64,000 bases of DNA from Rebecca billardiae RCC1528 (taxonomy: Eukaryota; Haptophyta). The position numbers and the translations under genes are program-made. Under the pieces are notes generated by a model. That model ran no database searches and was not told the DNA's origin. It was given only the letters and a program-made list of their open reading frames with translations. Below, piece by piece: positions 32,215-48,812 of this stretch. Where the stretch lies: assembly GCA_965240325.2 (NCBI GenBank), contig OZ251239.1:1116001-1180000 (forward strand), written 5' to 3'. The first letter of the stretch is position 1. Every line of letters starts with the position of its first letter.

Positions 32215-32755
32215 CTAACAGCCGGCGCTGCTGCTGCGGCGGCGCTGCTGCTGGCCGTCCCGGCGGCGGAGGAGGAGGAGAAGGAGGAGGCGCGCACGGG
32301 CGGCTGCACGCGCCGCGCCGCGTCGGCGGTGCGCACCGCGTCGCGCGCCGCGTCCGCGCGTCCGCAGCTGCGCAGCCGGCAGCGCGAGCGGCGCGCCGTC
32401 CGCGGCCGCACCCTCGCCCGCGTCCTCAGAGTCTGTCGCCACGCGCTTCCAGCCCTCGGTGTGCAGGTTGTACTGCCACGCGTCGTGCAGCCACTTGCGG
32501 TGCGCGCCGTAGCCGCCGTGCAGCAGCAGCCGCGCACCGACGAGCGTGCACACGTGGTGCGCGCGCGGCGGCGGCCACGGCGCGCCCGGCTCGCTCCGCG
32601 CCTTGAGGTCCATGAGGTCGAGCCACGCGCACGAATCGGTGCCGAGCAGGTGGAACGCGTCGGTCAGCGCGGACACGCCGCCCGCGCCCTCCGCCATCCC
32701 GCCGAAGACGAAGAGCTAGTAACCGACGGCGGTGACGGACTGCGCCCCGGGCGTG
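32215..32755 (-). pseudogene. Kelch-repeat gene fragment
   Basis: On the minus strand the sequence reads AQSVTAVGY, a TAG stop, then LFVFGGMAEGAGGVSALTDA and later RAHHVCTLVGARLLLHGGYG and WLHDAWQYNLHTEGWKRV. These are two kelch blades (hydrophobic run, GG, then Y and W at the usual spacing). The TAG sits in the middle of the first blade's strand and no other kelch blades lie upstream, so this is a broken fragment of a larger kelch gene. The alternative, that the TAG is part of a splice acceptor of an intact gene, would need an upstream exon that I could not find. The C-terminus runs into Arg-rich low complexity. Confidence 0.6.
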
Positions 32756-32856
32756 AGAAACATATCGAAGCAACTCTCGAAGCAAATCTGGTCGTTTATG
32801 ATATTATCATCGCGCGCCCGCGGCGTCGTTGCTGAATCTGTTATCATACGTCTACA

Positions 32857-32922
32857 GTACAGTTTACTAAGAATACCAGTAAGAGACGCACACAGCTCAG
32901 GCACTATGATACAGGCAGGCGA
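32857..32922 (+). repeat. Dispersed ~45-bp repeat, copy 5, interrupted
   Basis: Same unit as at 28554, but with CCAGT inserted after AAGAATA and about 10 bp inserted before CAGGCAGGCGA. The rest of 32756-33246 shows nothing recognised. Confidence 0.75.
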
Positions 32923-33246
32923 GACGATCAACCCTTTTCATTGGCCGGTTTTCTGATGACTTGCTTCCAACGGCGTTCTGCTCGGCTGCTCCCTCTCTTG
33001 AAATATGATGATGAAAGATTTGCTCTTGATTGCATTCTAGGAGTCTAGGCGCTTATATTTCGTCAACCGTGCATGGGGTAGTGTTAAAAAATGGATTCCC
33101 CATGGTGAAAGGGGGTACTGGGGGGAATCTCGCCCGAGCAGCGTGCGTTTTTGAGACGACGGTAGTGTCATGTCGTCGTCGATTCGTCGTGTGGACAGAC
33201 GCATCTGCGCATCTCTTCAACCCCACGTCCCGGTCAGGGCCCCAAG

Positions 33247-34693
33247 ATGCTCATCGGCGCCGCGCTGCTCGTCGCCCTCTGCGCGGTGTATGTCGTGTGG
33301 AGCTACGCGGCGTGGCTCAGGGAGTTCGATCGCAACCCGCGCCGCTTCTCTCGCCACAACGTCCACTGCCCATCGCACGGAGGAGCTCTTCCGCGCCCTG
33401 CCATCGTCGCCGGCCGCCGCACCGCCTGTGACCGCGTCTGCGGCGCCGTGTGCCCGGTCTCCGGGCGCGCTGCAGCTCTCGATGTTGATCACGTGCATTT
33501 CACCCGCTTCAGAGACTTCATGTGGGCCTGCGCCGTGCTCGCGCCGTGCGGTGCTGCCGCCTTCACCTATGGCATTCTCGAGCACACTGCGCGCTCCTGG
33601 CTGCGTCGCGCCGGCCTCCTCTTTGTCCGCCACCCGCCGTGCGACGTCGCACAGCTGGCGGGTACTCTCGTGCTGGAGAGCGTCGGTCTGGCGCCGGGCT
33701 TTGTGGGACTCGAGCGCGACACTGTGAACAAGTGCTGCCTGGCCTCCTTCCGATGGAAAAATCTCCTGCTCTTCGACAACACGGGCACCATCTCTACCGG
33801 CTGCGAGCTCCGCGTCACAATCAACCTGACCACGAAGAAAATGGTGGACGCTTCAATCGATGGCTCGGCCATCAACGCATCGGAAGCGGTGATCGTACTC
33901 TCTTACCTCACAGTCGGAGCGGGTGCGCGCCGCGCGTCACGCGCACAAAGCGCGCTGCTTCGCCGCCCTCACACTCCCCCACACTGCCCCACAACCACCT
34001 GCTGCCGCGCGCGCGCGCTTGTTATTGTTGTGCACGGCCTGCGCACCACGCTGGCACGCAGTCCACACCATCGGCCACGCGTACGCCAACTTTGGCGTGG
34101 ACCCCGATGACCACAGCGATTCGTTTGCCAACGCGATGGCATGCGCCACTGTGCTCTACAACTACCTCGGCACCACGTACTTCCCCCGGATTCTCGCTGC
34201 CTTCCGCTCCTGTGGCTGGATCCGCCACAGCTGCATCCCGGAGATGCCGCCCAAGTTCATGGCGGCTGCATGCGAGGGCGGCATGTACTCGCACGGGGAC
34301 ATGTTGAAGCTGATGCCCTACTCGCGTGCCATCACGTTCATCGTCAAGGCCCGGAAGCACTTCATGGCAGAGTTTGCAAACCACGAGTTCCCGCCGCACA
34401 TCAACCCCGAGGCCTTGTTCATCGGCACGGTCCAGCACTCCATTGACCACACGCTCTTTGCTCGCAACCTCCGCGACTACCTGTGGCTGGATATCAATCA
34501 CAGCCGATTCGGCGCGATGGCCGAGCTCACCAGTATCATTCGAGCGTGCTTCGTGGAGGAACTCCCATTCGTGTGCATCGCCAAAAACTTCAAGGACGCT
34601 CCACGCGGTAGCTTCTTCCGGAACGTGTACGAACGTGTCGCCAGCGTCGACTTCGACCTGGCAAACCAGATGGAGGCGGGCATCATCCGCTGA
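33247..34693 (+). CDS. Unrecognised protein with N-terminal anchor
   Basis: Two exons, 33247-33922 and 34062-34693, with a 139-nt intron (GTGCGCGC donor, CACGCAG acceptor), giving 435 residues. The N-terminus is a probable signal anchor (MLIGAALLVALCAVYVVWSY). The next 70 residues are less certain, as a second frame is also protein-like there. From about residue 90 the chain looks well ordered: FRDFMWACAVLAPCGAAAFT, NKCCLASFRWKNLLLFDNTG and, across the splice, SYLTVGAVHTIGHAYANFGV. Exon 2 is globular, with His-rich stretches (HTIGHAYANF; GTVQHSIDHTLFARNLRDYL) that could bind metal, and ends DFDLANQMEAGIIR. I recognise no family. Less Ala/Gly bias than its neighbours argues for real constraint. 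Confidence 0.68.
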
Positions 34694-35029
34694 TCCGCGC
34701 GAGGCAGATAAGAACCTTGTATCGGCGCGACTAGATGCCGAGCGCAGAGGCCGAGCTCAGCGACCGCCAGGGCGAGCTGGACGCTGCGACGCTGCTCCAA
34801 CTGCTGCTCGCGTGCCATCGACCAGGTGCTCGACACGCTCGGCGCTGACACACCGGCAGGCAGGCGCTCGAGAACGTGATGTCGTGACAAAGCCGCCATT
34901 GTGGGAATCACCCAGGCCGCGCGCCGTATGCAGATGACGCCGATCGCGCGACTGCGACGGGTCATCTTCGTCCGCCGAACTTCCCGGACCGTGACGCGAT
35001 AGCGCTGCTTTGACTGAGTCTAATCGTCG

Positions 35030-35102
<73 letters not shown>

Positions 35103-35116
35103 ATATATATATATAT
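34694..35116. repeat. Intergenic with (CAT)n microsatellite
   Basis: An uninterrupted CAT (ATC) trinucleotide run occupies about 35030-35102 and passes directly into a short (TA)n run, against which the second A/B repeat begins. No gene. Confidence 0.9.
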
Positions 35117-35704
35117 GTCTAGCCGTCCTCGTGAACGCCGACGCCAACTGCTGCGGCCGAAGGTGGGCACGCCGCCTGGCATGTCGATGCCGAGGCGGCT
35201 GCGTGTGTTCCTACTCAGTGGGATTTACGTGTCCTCATGCCTTGGCGAGCGGCACTGCTGGGGACCTAACCTGAAAAACCCAATCGTGTTGGGAGGCAGG
35301 GGGTCACATGAGCCCTAAGTGCAGCGCCGCAGGACCGGGCGGTCGGACGGCGGGTGTTGTGGTCCCGCCGCCCGAGCACCAGACCAACGGGCCCTGGGTG
35401 GGCGGGTTGCCGAAAGATGTTGGTCGGTGCACGCGACGCGCCACCCGCGTGCGAGCCGCCGCCGCCGGCGACGCAGGGCCACGAGCCCGGCTGCAGCCAT
35501 CTCGCGCGCCCGCGCCTGGCGAAGCAGCCAGGGGGCGCCGGAAACAGCAGATCTCCGCGGCGACAAACCCGGACAGACTGTTTGTCCGGGAGCAGCGCTT
35601 TGAGGCGATGGTCTGGTAGAGGGCGATGTGGCTGATGAGCGGCGCTGGCGCCCGGCGTTCTTGTCGTCCTCTTAGACAATCAGTTATTGTACCAATAACC
35701 CCAC
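35117..35704. repeat. A/B repeat, copy 2 (228-bp insert)
   Basis: Half A at 35117-35178 (with one extra CGG-like change in CTGCGGCCGAAGG) and half B at 35407-35704 are separated by 228 bp. The insert begins GCATGTCGATGCCGAGGCGG and shares its first ~75 bp with the insert of copy 3, then diverges. Its right boundary reads GGGCGGG before half B. Confidence 0.85.
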
Positions 35705-36710
35705 GTCTAGCCGTCCTCGTGAACGCCGACGCCAACTGCTGGCCGAAGGTGGGCACGCCGCCTGGCATGTCGATGCCGAGGCGGCTGCGTGTGTTCCTAC
35801 TCAGTGGGATTTACGTGTCCTCATGCCTTGGCGAGCGGCAGCAGATGCGGTGGGCATGCCGCTCGCCGTCGACGAGACGCGGTGCGTGAGTGATCCCGTT
35901 TCATGGTGTGTTGGGGAGCACCGCGTGGAGGAGAAATCCCATTGAGTGATGGGAAGGAAAGGGGCAAGGCACGTGTGAGTCGCGCACGCACGAGGGCCGG
36001 CCAGCGGGGGCTGGGCAGGTGGGGCAGTGCGAGTGAGATGGAACCCGAAGAGGAGAGATAGCAGGCAGCCCGCCCCGCGGGCGCGGCGCTGCGGAAGCAG
36101 GAGAAGGCTAGACGGCCTTTGCGGATGCTGTGAATGGCCCGCGGGTGCGCACGGGGCCCGGCGCGCGGTGTGCCGCCAGCGGTCCTTGTGTAGGAGCCGG
36201 CTGGCGTTGGCACCGGGGCGATCCCGAGGCAGGGCGGGAGAGATGGAGCAGCGATCCGCGTGGGGGCGCACCCACGGAGGAGGAGGCATGTGGCGAAGAG
36301 GGAACGGTGGCGATCGGGGGTGCGGAAGAGACAAAGTGCGCACGCACGCAGAGAGAGAAGAGGCGGTGGCCCGAAGCGCGAGGGGGCGCGATGCGGAGCG
36401 TTGCTTACCGCTGAGTTGCCGAAAGATGTTGGTCGGTGCACGCGACGCGCCACCCGCGTGCGAGCCGCCGCCGCCGGCGACGCAGGGCCACGAGCCCGGC
36501 TGCAGCCATCTCGCGCGCCCGCGCCTGGCGAAGCAGCCAGGGGGCGCCGGAAACAGCAGATCTCCGCGGCGACAAACCCGGACAGACTGTTTGTCCGGGA
36601 GCAGCGCTTTGAGGCGATGGTCTGGTAGAGGGCGATGTGGCTGATGAGCGGCGCTGGCGCCCGGCGTTCTTGTCGTCCTCTTAGACAATCAGTTATTGTA
36701 CCAATAACCC

Positions 36711-36715
<5 letters not shown>
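35705..36715. repeat. A/B repeat, copy 3 (651-bp insert)
   Basis: Half A starts at 35705, abutting the end of copy 2 with no spacer. The insert runs 35765-36415, begins GCATGTCGATG and ends CTTACCGCTGAG, so its boundaries are GC...AG; half B follows at 36416. A (TA)n tract begins at the right end (about 36714). Open frames in the insert are not recognisable. Confidence 0.85.
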
Positions 36716-36764
<49 letters not shown>

Positions 36765-38253
36765 GTACTCTGTACTCAGAGTCTCTGTCCAGTACTGAGG
36801 TCTCTCTTCGGAGAGCGTGCGATGAAGGATGGCGCGGCAACCTGCCACCGTGAGCCTTACGCACGTTAAAACAAATAAACTGTAGTTAACTCTCATCAGC
36901 ATAACACGGTTTATCAGTCCTTTGGTATCGTCCAGGCTGCTATACATGATGACATCGTCTAGATCGGACTCACGTGAGGCGCCATGCACTGCGCACGCAG
37001 CTGAACTCCTTACTACTTAAATAATAATAATAATAATTTAATTATTATTATTATTATTATCTACGGTGCGTATGATGCTGCTAATAACTAGTCGGCTCTG
37101 ACCGACGCGACGGACGCGGACGTACGTGCGCGATGACATTACACGCGGCGTGCCTTAGGAGCAGAGTCCTGCTGGCGACAGCAGTATTACTGTTCTCACG
37201 TCCCATTATTCGGGGCGGCAGCCACGCGCAGAAGTCGTCTGTGCCGAAGAGCTGGCCGGTCGAAGGCCTTCATCTTTGAGGCGGTGAGCTCGGCCCGCAA
37301 GGGCTCGTCGGGACCGGTCGGGTCGTTGCTCACAGAATCCGCCGTGAGTGCAGTGCCATATACCGCCTAAGGAACGTAAGGTGCCGGGCGCTCGGGCACG
37401 TGCGCACCTGTGGTGCTGGCCTCAGCCCACGACTAGCCCGCCACAGCCCACGACTAGCCCGCCAGATCATCTGACGACGTCTCCCGACAGCGTCGCGCAA
37501 GCCTCCGTGATGGACGACGACTTGATGTGATGGAGCAGCCCGCCGCTCGGAGTCTCGGACTGGCGACTCGGAGCTGGTGGTTCGGGCTGCTTTAGTGAGC
37601 ACTGTCTCATTCAGTCAGTGTCGTCACTCATACTGTATCATACAGTCACAGAGTAGTCAGCCGAGAGCAGGGCTCGTCACGCCCGCTCACTCCGTAACGG
37701 TATCGTTGACCACTGCGCGCGCGCTACCTCTCTCTGCTCTCTCATCAATCTCACTCTCTCTCTCTCTCTATAGAGAGAGAGAGAGAGGTATATATATACG
37801 GCTGCTGCGCTTATTATGATGTACTAACGACGACGACGTGTCGTCACGTAGTGGCGACTGGTCTAGTCGGCTCTGGACGCAGTGGACGTGTTGAAATACA
37901 ATTTCAGTCAATTTGCCACTTGGCTATGCAGTCTGATGCCGTTACTGTAGCACTGCTTGCGCACACGATATACGCGTCTAACCTTGCTTCTGACCACGGC
38001 GCCTGCCCGGGCAACTTCGGTAGCCGCCGGCAGTCCGTCGCCCCGTCTGGACCACTTGCCACCTGGAGGAATGCACGTCGGGAACTCGGAAGGCAGTGCC
38101 GCCGGCTCACGAGCTGAGCTACTTTCATCCACTTTGCTCGAAAATGATTGGCTGTCGGTCGTGCGAGCTTAGTGCGAGGCGACAGTTGATCTTCGCCGCC
38201 CGCCCCGCGCGCGGCCTCGGACCCCCACCGGCGACGCTGCGTGGTATCCGCCG
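36716..38253. other. Intergenic with TA tract and palindromes
   Basis: After the (TA)n run to about 36762 no gene was found. Simple palindromes occur: (AAT)n followed by (ATT)n around 37018-37060, and (CT)n-TATA-(GA)n at about 37750-37788, either of which could form a hairpin. A short tandem repeat CAGCCCACGACTAGCCCGCC lies near 37422-37462. Confidence 0.6.
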
Positions 38254-40072
38254 ATGCGGCTCGCGGTGCGCCTGGCCGCCCTTGGCTGCCTCGCGCTGTG
38301 CTCCGCCTCCTTCGACACGATTCTGCGCGTGCTGCCGGGCCACGATGACAGCGTCCCGATCCCGTCGCGGCACGACTTTGACGTGCTTGGGCTGACCGCG
38401 ACCTTCTCGCCCGCGCCGGAGACGATCAAGGAGCCGGCCGACGCGCTGCCGCTCGTGCGCGCGCGCCCGCCGACGGCGTGCGAGCCGATCCAGCCCGTGC
38501 CGTCCAACGCAGCCGTGCTCGTCGAGCGCGGCGAGTGCACCTTCGACGTGAAAGTGCTTGCCGTGCAGAATGCTGGCGGCACCATCACGGTCGTGATCAA
38601 CAACGACGATGAGCCGGTGCACATGGACATCCACGACGACGCGCCGGAGCGCCCGACGATCCCCGCGCTGATGGTCAACGCCACGGACGGCGCCCGCTTG
38701 CGCCGCCTCGTGCAGACGACCACGTCGCGCGACGGCGCGCCGCTGCCGCCACCGGGCGTTCTTCTCACGCCCCTCGAGCTGGCGGATGGCGCGGAGGAGG
38801 AGGAGACGGCGACGCTGACCGAGGGCGCGCTGATCCTGGTGACGCTGCTCGGCCTCGGCGTCGGGCTCAGCTCCGACGCCGCCGTGCGCCGCACCGAGTG
38901 GCTCCACGGCGGTCTCGGCTCGCGCGCGCTGCTCAGCGCTCTGGACCTGCTAGGACGGCTACTGCTCGCGTCCACGTTCGCCGAGGACGGGCTGCGCGTG
39001 CTGCTCAAGTGGGGCAGGCAGGTGCGCGTGGTGGCGCTCTCGGTCGGCCCGTCCGCACGCGCCCTCCTCGCCATCCGCGCCGCGCTCGCCTTCTCCGCCG
39101 CCGTGCAGCTGCCATGCGCGGCCGCACTCGTGATTGGCCGGGGCGTGGTCCCGGCGTGCGTGCTGCTGCTGCTGTGGCTGGGGCTGCAGCCGGTGCTGTA
39201 CAACCAGCTGGACAACTGGGAGCTCCTCATGTCCTCCGCGGCGGTGGGCGGCGGGCTGCTCTTCCTGCTCGCGCACCACGCGATGGGCACCGCCGGCCGC
39301 GAGGCTCGGATGGGCAAGGGCGCGCCGGCCGGTGTCGGCGCGCGCGCCCGCTCCGCTCTCGCCGTGAGCGGCCGACTTCTGCTTGTGTCCCTCAACGTCT
39401 TCCAGTCGTTCGAGCCGCTGCACGACCTGATGGCGCACCGGCACCACCACGCGGCGGGGCAGCTGTGGACGATCGGCACCGCCGTCGACGCGCTCGTCCT
39501 GCTCCTCGCCCTCACGCTCTGCGGGCGCGTCGTGCTCGGCCTGCAGTCTCGGCTCTCGGCACGCGCGCACCGCGCGCGCGATCGGCGCCGCGCCCGCCTG
39601 CGCCCAGCACGCGCACGGGCTCACAGCACACCGCCCTGCGCTCGCGGCCGGCACGCCCGTGAGCAGGCCATGCCCCTGCTTCTCACGCTGCTCGTCACCA
39701 GCGTCTTCAACTACAACTTCTGGCACCCGCATCTGCGCGCGTATACACTGCACGCATCCGGTGCGGCGCACGGCGCACACTCGCGCGCCGCGCCGTCCGG
39801 CGCTCGACCGCCGCCTGAGCACGCCGCCCGCGTTCGCGTGCGGCCCCGGCGCGCGCCCAGGCCCTGTCGAGATGCACGAGGCGGACGCGCAGCGCTTCAT
39901 GTTCTTCCAGACGCTCTCCGCGATCGGCGGGCTCGTGCTTGTCGTCGTGCACGGCTCGGGCGGCATGCCGGTGGACGGCCGGCCTCAGATCTGGTCGTCG
40001 AGCAGCGCGAGCCCGGGCGTGTCTCTGAGCCCGCGCGGCAACGTGCTGCCGCCAGACGCCAAGATCGACTGA
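38254..40072 (+). CDS. PA domain fused to SURF4/ERV29-like cargo receptor
   Basis: Exons 38254-39531, 39667-about 39736 and 39861-40072, about 520 residues. Intron 1 (GTGCTCGG donor) is placed by alignment to SURF4. The second donor is probably GC (GCGCGTAT), since the nearby GT gives the wrong phase. A signal peptide (RLAALGCLALCSASF) is followed by a protease-associated domain: NAAVLVERGECTFDVKVLAV and GTITVVINNDDEP, ending TIPALMVNATDG. Then comes the SURF4 membrane domain: LDLLGRLLLASTFAEDGLRV, DNWELLMSSAAVGGGLLFLL, MPLLLTLLVTSVFNYNFW and FMFFQTLSAIGGLVLVVVHG. SURF4/Erv29 loads soluble secretory cargo into COPII vesicles, and PA domains bind cargo in plant vacuolar sorting receptors. The fusion therefore suggests a cargo receptor with its own luminal binding module. 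There is no usual C-terminal KKxx retrieval signal. Confidence 0.83.
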
Positions 40073-41085
<1,013 letters not shown>

Positions 41086-42021
41086 TCAGCGGTGCGGCGG
41101 ATGATGATGGTAGAAGTGGTCTGCGCCCGAGCTCGGCTGCCAGTCTCCGCCAACGCTCGCATGCGCGCCACGTGGAGTGCTCACCATGAAGAGCGCGCGT
41201 GAAAACACATCGCGGTCGAGTGTGCTCGCCGACCCGAACGCATTGGCGGCGGCGCCGCCTCCGCCAACGCTGTTTGCCGCTGCGGGCCCGCGCCCCGCGC
41301 GCTCAGCTCGCTGCAGGGCGCTGGTGGCCTCTGCCGAGGCCTCTCCGCGCGTTGCGCGCCGCAGGGCGCCGGCGAGGGCGCCCTGCTGCCCCTCCGCGCC
41401 CGCGGGCGCCGCCACTTCGCCGCTGAGCGCCTGCTCGAGCACGGCCAGTGCGTACGCCTGAACAGGCACGTGCGCGCGCTCAGCCTCGTGCTGCACGTCG
41501 GCGAAGAGCAGCTCGGCCTCCTCGAAGAAGTCCTCGTAGTGCAGGCAGGCTTCGATCCCCGCGACAAACTGCGCGAACGACACCTCGTCCTGCTCACGCT
41601 TGCCCGGGCCCAGGGCTGCGAGCACCACAAAGGCCACATCGACTGGTAGATCGGCCGAGAGCAGCTGCACGAGCCGAGAGTAGGCGGCCACGGTGACGTG
41701 GGGTGGCTGGAGCGAGGAGCCGCTCAAGGTCTTGGCCGAGGGGTCGAGCGCCATGTACGCCGCCACGAGATTGTCCATGAACGCCTCCGAGCTGCGCTCG
41801 CATAATCGGATGTACCGGTGCGCGCGCATGAGCGGCGACGAGCCCTGCACAACGTGCTGGAAGTAGTCGGCGATGAACGGGATCGGGGAGGAGGGCCGAT
41901 TCTCAAGTAGGAGCGTGACGACGTCCTTCAGGTAGGCCGATACGCCCGAGCGCTCCAGGTACTCCGCGCTGTTCGCGGGCCGCGACGACGACGTCGCGGC
42001 GGAGCCAGAGCGCGGCCGCAT
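41086..42021 (-). CDS. TPGS1: Tubulin polyglutamylase complex subunit 1 (TPGS1)
   Basis: Single exon, 311 residues with ATG at 42021. The first 100 residues align with vertebrate TPGS1: YLERSGVSAYLKDVVTLLLE, NRPSSPIPFIADYFQHVV, RYIRLCERSSEAFMDNLVAA; the RPxxPIxFxAxYF pattern is the family's regulatory RIIa-like helix pair. The middle (VAAYSRLVQLLSADLPVDVA, FAQFVAGIEACLHYEDFFEE) also matches, and the C-terminus is low-complexity. TPGS1 is the scaffold of the TTLL1 polyglutamylase, which modifies axonemal tubulin, so this implies a working flagellum. Start codons of this gene and the endonuclease-fold gene are 58 bp apart, head-to-head. Confidence 0.8.
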   Translation of the reverse strand: MRPRSGSAATSSSRPANSAEYLERSGVSAYLKDVVTLLLENRPSSPIPFIADYFQHVVQGSSPLMRAHRYIRLCERSSEAFMDNLVAAYMALDPSAKTLSGSSLQPPHVTVAAYSRLVQLLSADLPVDVAFVVLAALGPGKREQDEVSFAQFVAGIEACLHYEDFFEEAELLFADVQHEAERAHVPVQAYALAVLEQALSGEVAAPAGAEGQQGALAGALRRATRGEASAEATSALQRAERAGRGPAAANSVGGGGAAANAFGSASTLDRDVFSRALFMVSTPRGAHASVGGDWQPSSGADHFYHHHPPHR

Positions 42022-42079
42022 GCTGGGAGACCAACCAACCGGCCCGCCCGGCGCCCGCAAAGCAGGAACGCACGGCACG

Positions 42080-42478
42080 ATGGCTGCGCCGGCCGACCGT
42101 GAGGTTGCACGTGAGCACCTTCGCGCTGCGGGGCATGTCGTCGAGTGGGGGCTGAAATACGGCGCAGACTTCTTGCTATACGCACGCGATCGTCGATTAC
42201 CACGCGTCGGCAAGAATTCCGGCCACTCCTCGCACGCAGTGACGCTCGTCACGGACGCGACATGGCCGTACGTGGGCGCCGGCGCTCCCATGACATGGGG
42301 CTGGCTCGTGACGCGCGTGCGGCTGAATGCCGCGGCCCAGAAGAAAGTGGCGATTGTGCACGTCCGCGGCGCGGAGGACTGCAACGCTGAGCCCGTGAGC
42401 ACGCTGTGCTTCTGCCCGTGGGACTATGCTGCTGGACATGCATCGGGGGTTCAGGCGGAGCCCCCGACCGCCGGATGA
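42080..42478 (+). CDS. tRNA-splicing endonuclease-fold subunit
   Basis: Single exon, 132 residues with ATG at 42080 (MAAPADREVAREHLRAAGHV); an in-frame ATG at 42020 would add 20 residues. The chain matches the catalytic fold of tRNA-intron endonucleases: VVEWGLKYGADFLLYARD (Tyr of the active site), GHSSHAVTLV (His), and RLNAAAQKKVAIVHV (Lys). All three catalytic residues of the Tyr-His-Lys triad therefore appear present. It is small for Sen2 or Sen34, closer in size to Sen15, but Sen15 lacks the triad, so it may be a stand-alone or very short Sen2/Sen34. It would cut tRNA introns. Confidence 0.75.
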   Translation: MAAPADREVAREHLRAAGHVVEWGLKYGADFLLYARDRRLPRVGKNSGHSSHAVTLVTDATWPYVGAGAPMTWGWLVTRVRLNAAAQKKVAIVHVRGAEDCNAEPVSTLCFCPWDYAAGHASGVQAEPPTAG

Positions 42479-43098
42479 GCGGACTCGCAGCCTCTGCGCC
42501 CTCTGCCTTCGGATGGAGGCCCGCGACCTTGTTTACCGATGACACCGGTCCGAGATGACCGGCGGTACTGCTCGTACCCAGATGACGAGCGATACTAAGT
42601 AGTAAGTATGCAACTACTACACTTCTGCTGTTGTCGTCCGTCAGTGTCGGGGCTGTGTCGGCCGAGGGCGTCCGGCCCGTCTTCGGATGATATGATTGAT
42701 GACGCTGCGCTCCTGACTCACCTGAGTGTCAGTCGTAACACAGTTAATTGGTAGTGGACATCATGCAGCAAGGAGATCATATCGATCGCGGCCATCCGGG
42801 ACGGGATGAGCGCCGCTCATCAATTAGCACGCGGCATGCGCTGCGGAACGATTGCTGCGTTGCTGCGCGGCCGGCCTGCGCGCAACTGGTGGAATGCATG
42901 TGGAGTCTGGCGTGGTGACGGGCGCGTGCACGCCACAAAACAGCTGTGCCAGACGCTCACTCGCCCGGAGGCGACGACGAGCACCTCCTTCTGGCCAGCA
43001 GGCCACACTGCGCACGATGCCGGGTGCACCGTCGTGCGCCGGCCACGCACGCTCCACCACCTGGTCCTGTGATGCCGGCTGACTAGTATGCTGAGGAA
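42479..43098. other. Convergent intergenic, nothing recognised
   Basis: About 620 bp between the endonuclease-fold gene and the phytoene desaturase stop. No repeat matched elsewhere and no gene was supported; a 88-codon frame at 42806-43072 shows no family resemblance. Confidence 0.5.
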
Positions 43099-48131
<5,033 letters not shown>

Positions 48132-48427
48132 TGATATCGCTGAGCTACTAGCTAGCAGCTAGGACATGATCGATTCGTCAAGTGATGATCGATGATATAT
48201 ATATGCTGATATATAGATGAATTAGCAGCGCACCGGGCCACTGCTAGCAGCGCAGCGCGCTAATGTAAATGCTGACGGACGCAGTGCGTCGACGATCGTA
48301 TGGCGTCAGGCGTGACTCACTCAGTGACTGGCCGCCGCGCGGCGATATTGTACGCGTAATTACTATATATATATATATATATATATAATTATTATGATGA
48401 GCCTTCATCGCCCGTGCGTAGTTTATG
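48132..48427. other. Intergenic with short (TA)n tracts
   Basis: Downstream of the WWE-PARP gene; TA tracts at about 48194-48205 and 48362-48387. No gene. Confidence 0.6.
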
Positions 48428-48569
48428 GCCCGCGGTGCAGGGCGGAGCGCGCAGCGTGGAGCCCGCACCAGCGGGCCCGAACCACGTTTCAAAAAGATCT
48501 TTGATCAAGAAAAAAGGGACGGGGGGCGATTTTTTAGGGCTGGAGGAGACCGAGTTTCGATTTTGAGAC
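48428..48569 (+). repeat. Interspersed ~150-bp repeat, copy B
   Basis: Nearly identical to 5870-6022, including CACGTTTCAAAAAGATCTTT and AAAAAAGGGACGGGGGGCGA. It likewise follows an AT-rich stretch and lies 1.3 kb upstream of a coiled-coil gene copy. Confidence 0.85.
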
Positions 48570-48812
48570 TCCCTTACAGGTGCATTAGCGTCGAAAAAGG
48601 GCGCGTCCGCCGTCTTGAATAGTGAACAGAGGAATCAACGAAACCCACGCCCAAGTGTGCGAGGCAGGGTAATTGTGGGTAGACTCTCCTTAATGTAGTG
48701 TGACCATAGTAAAATAATATGGCCTCGCCGCCGCAAGATGCCATCACTAGAACGACAGTTGATCAACATTATAGCCGAGTCCAACCAGTGACTCCAATAG
48801 TGCGAGACATTC

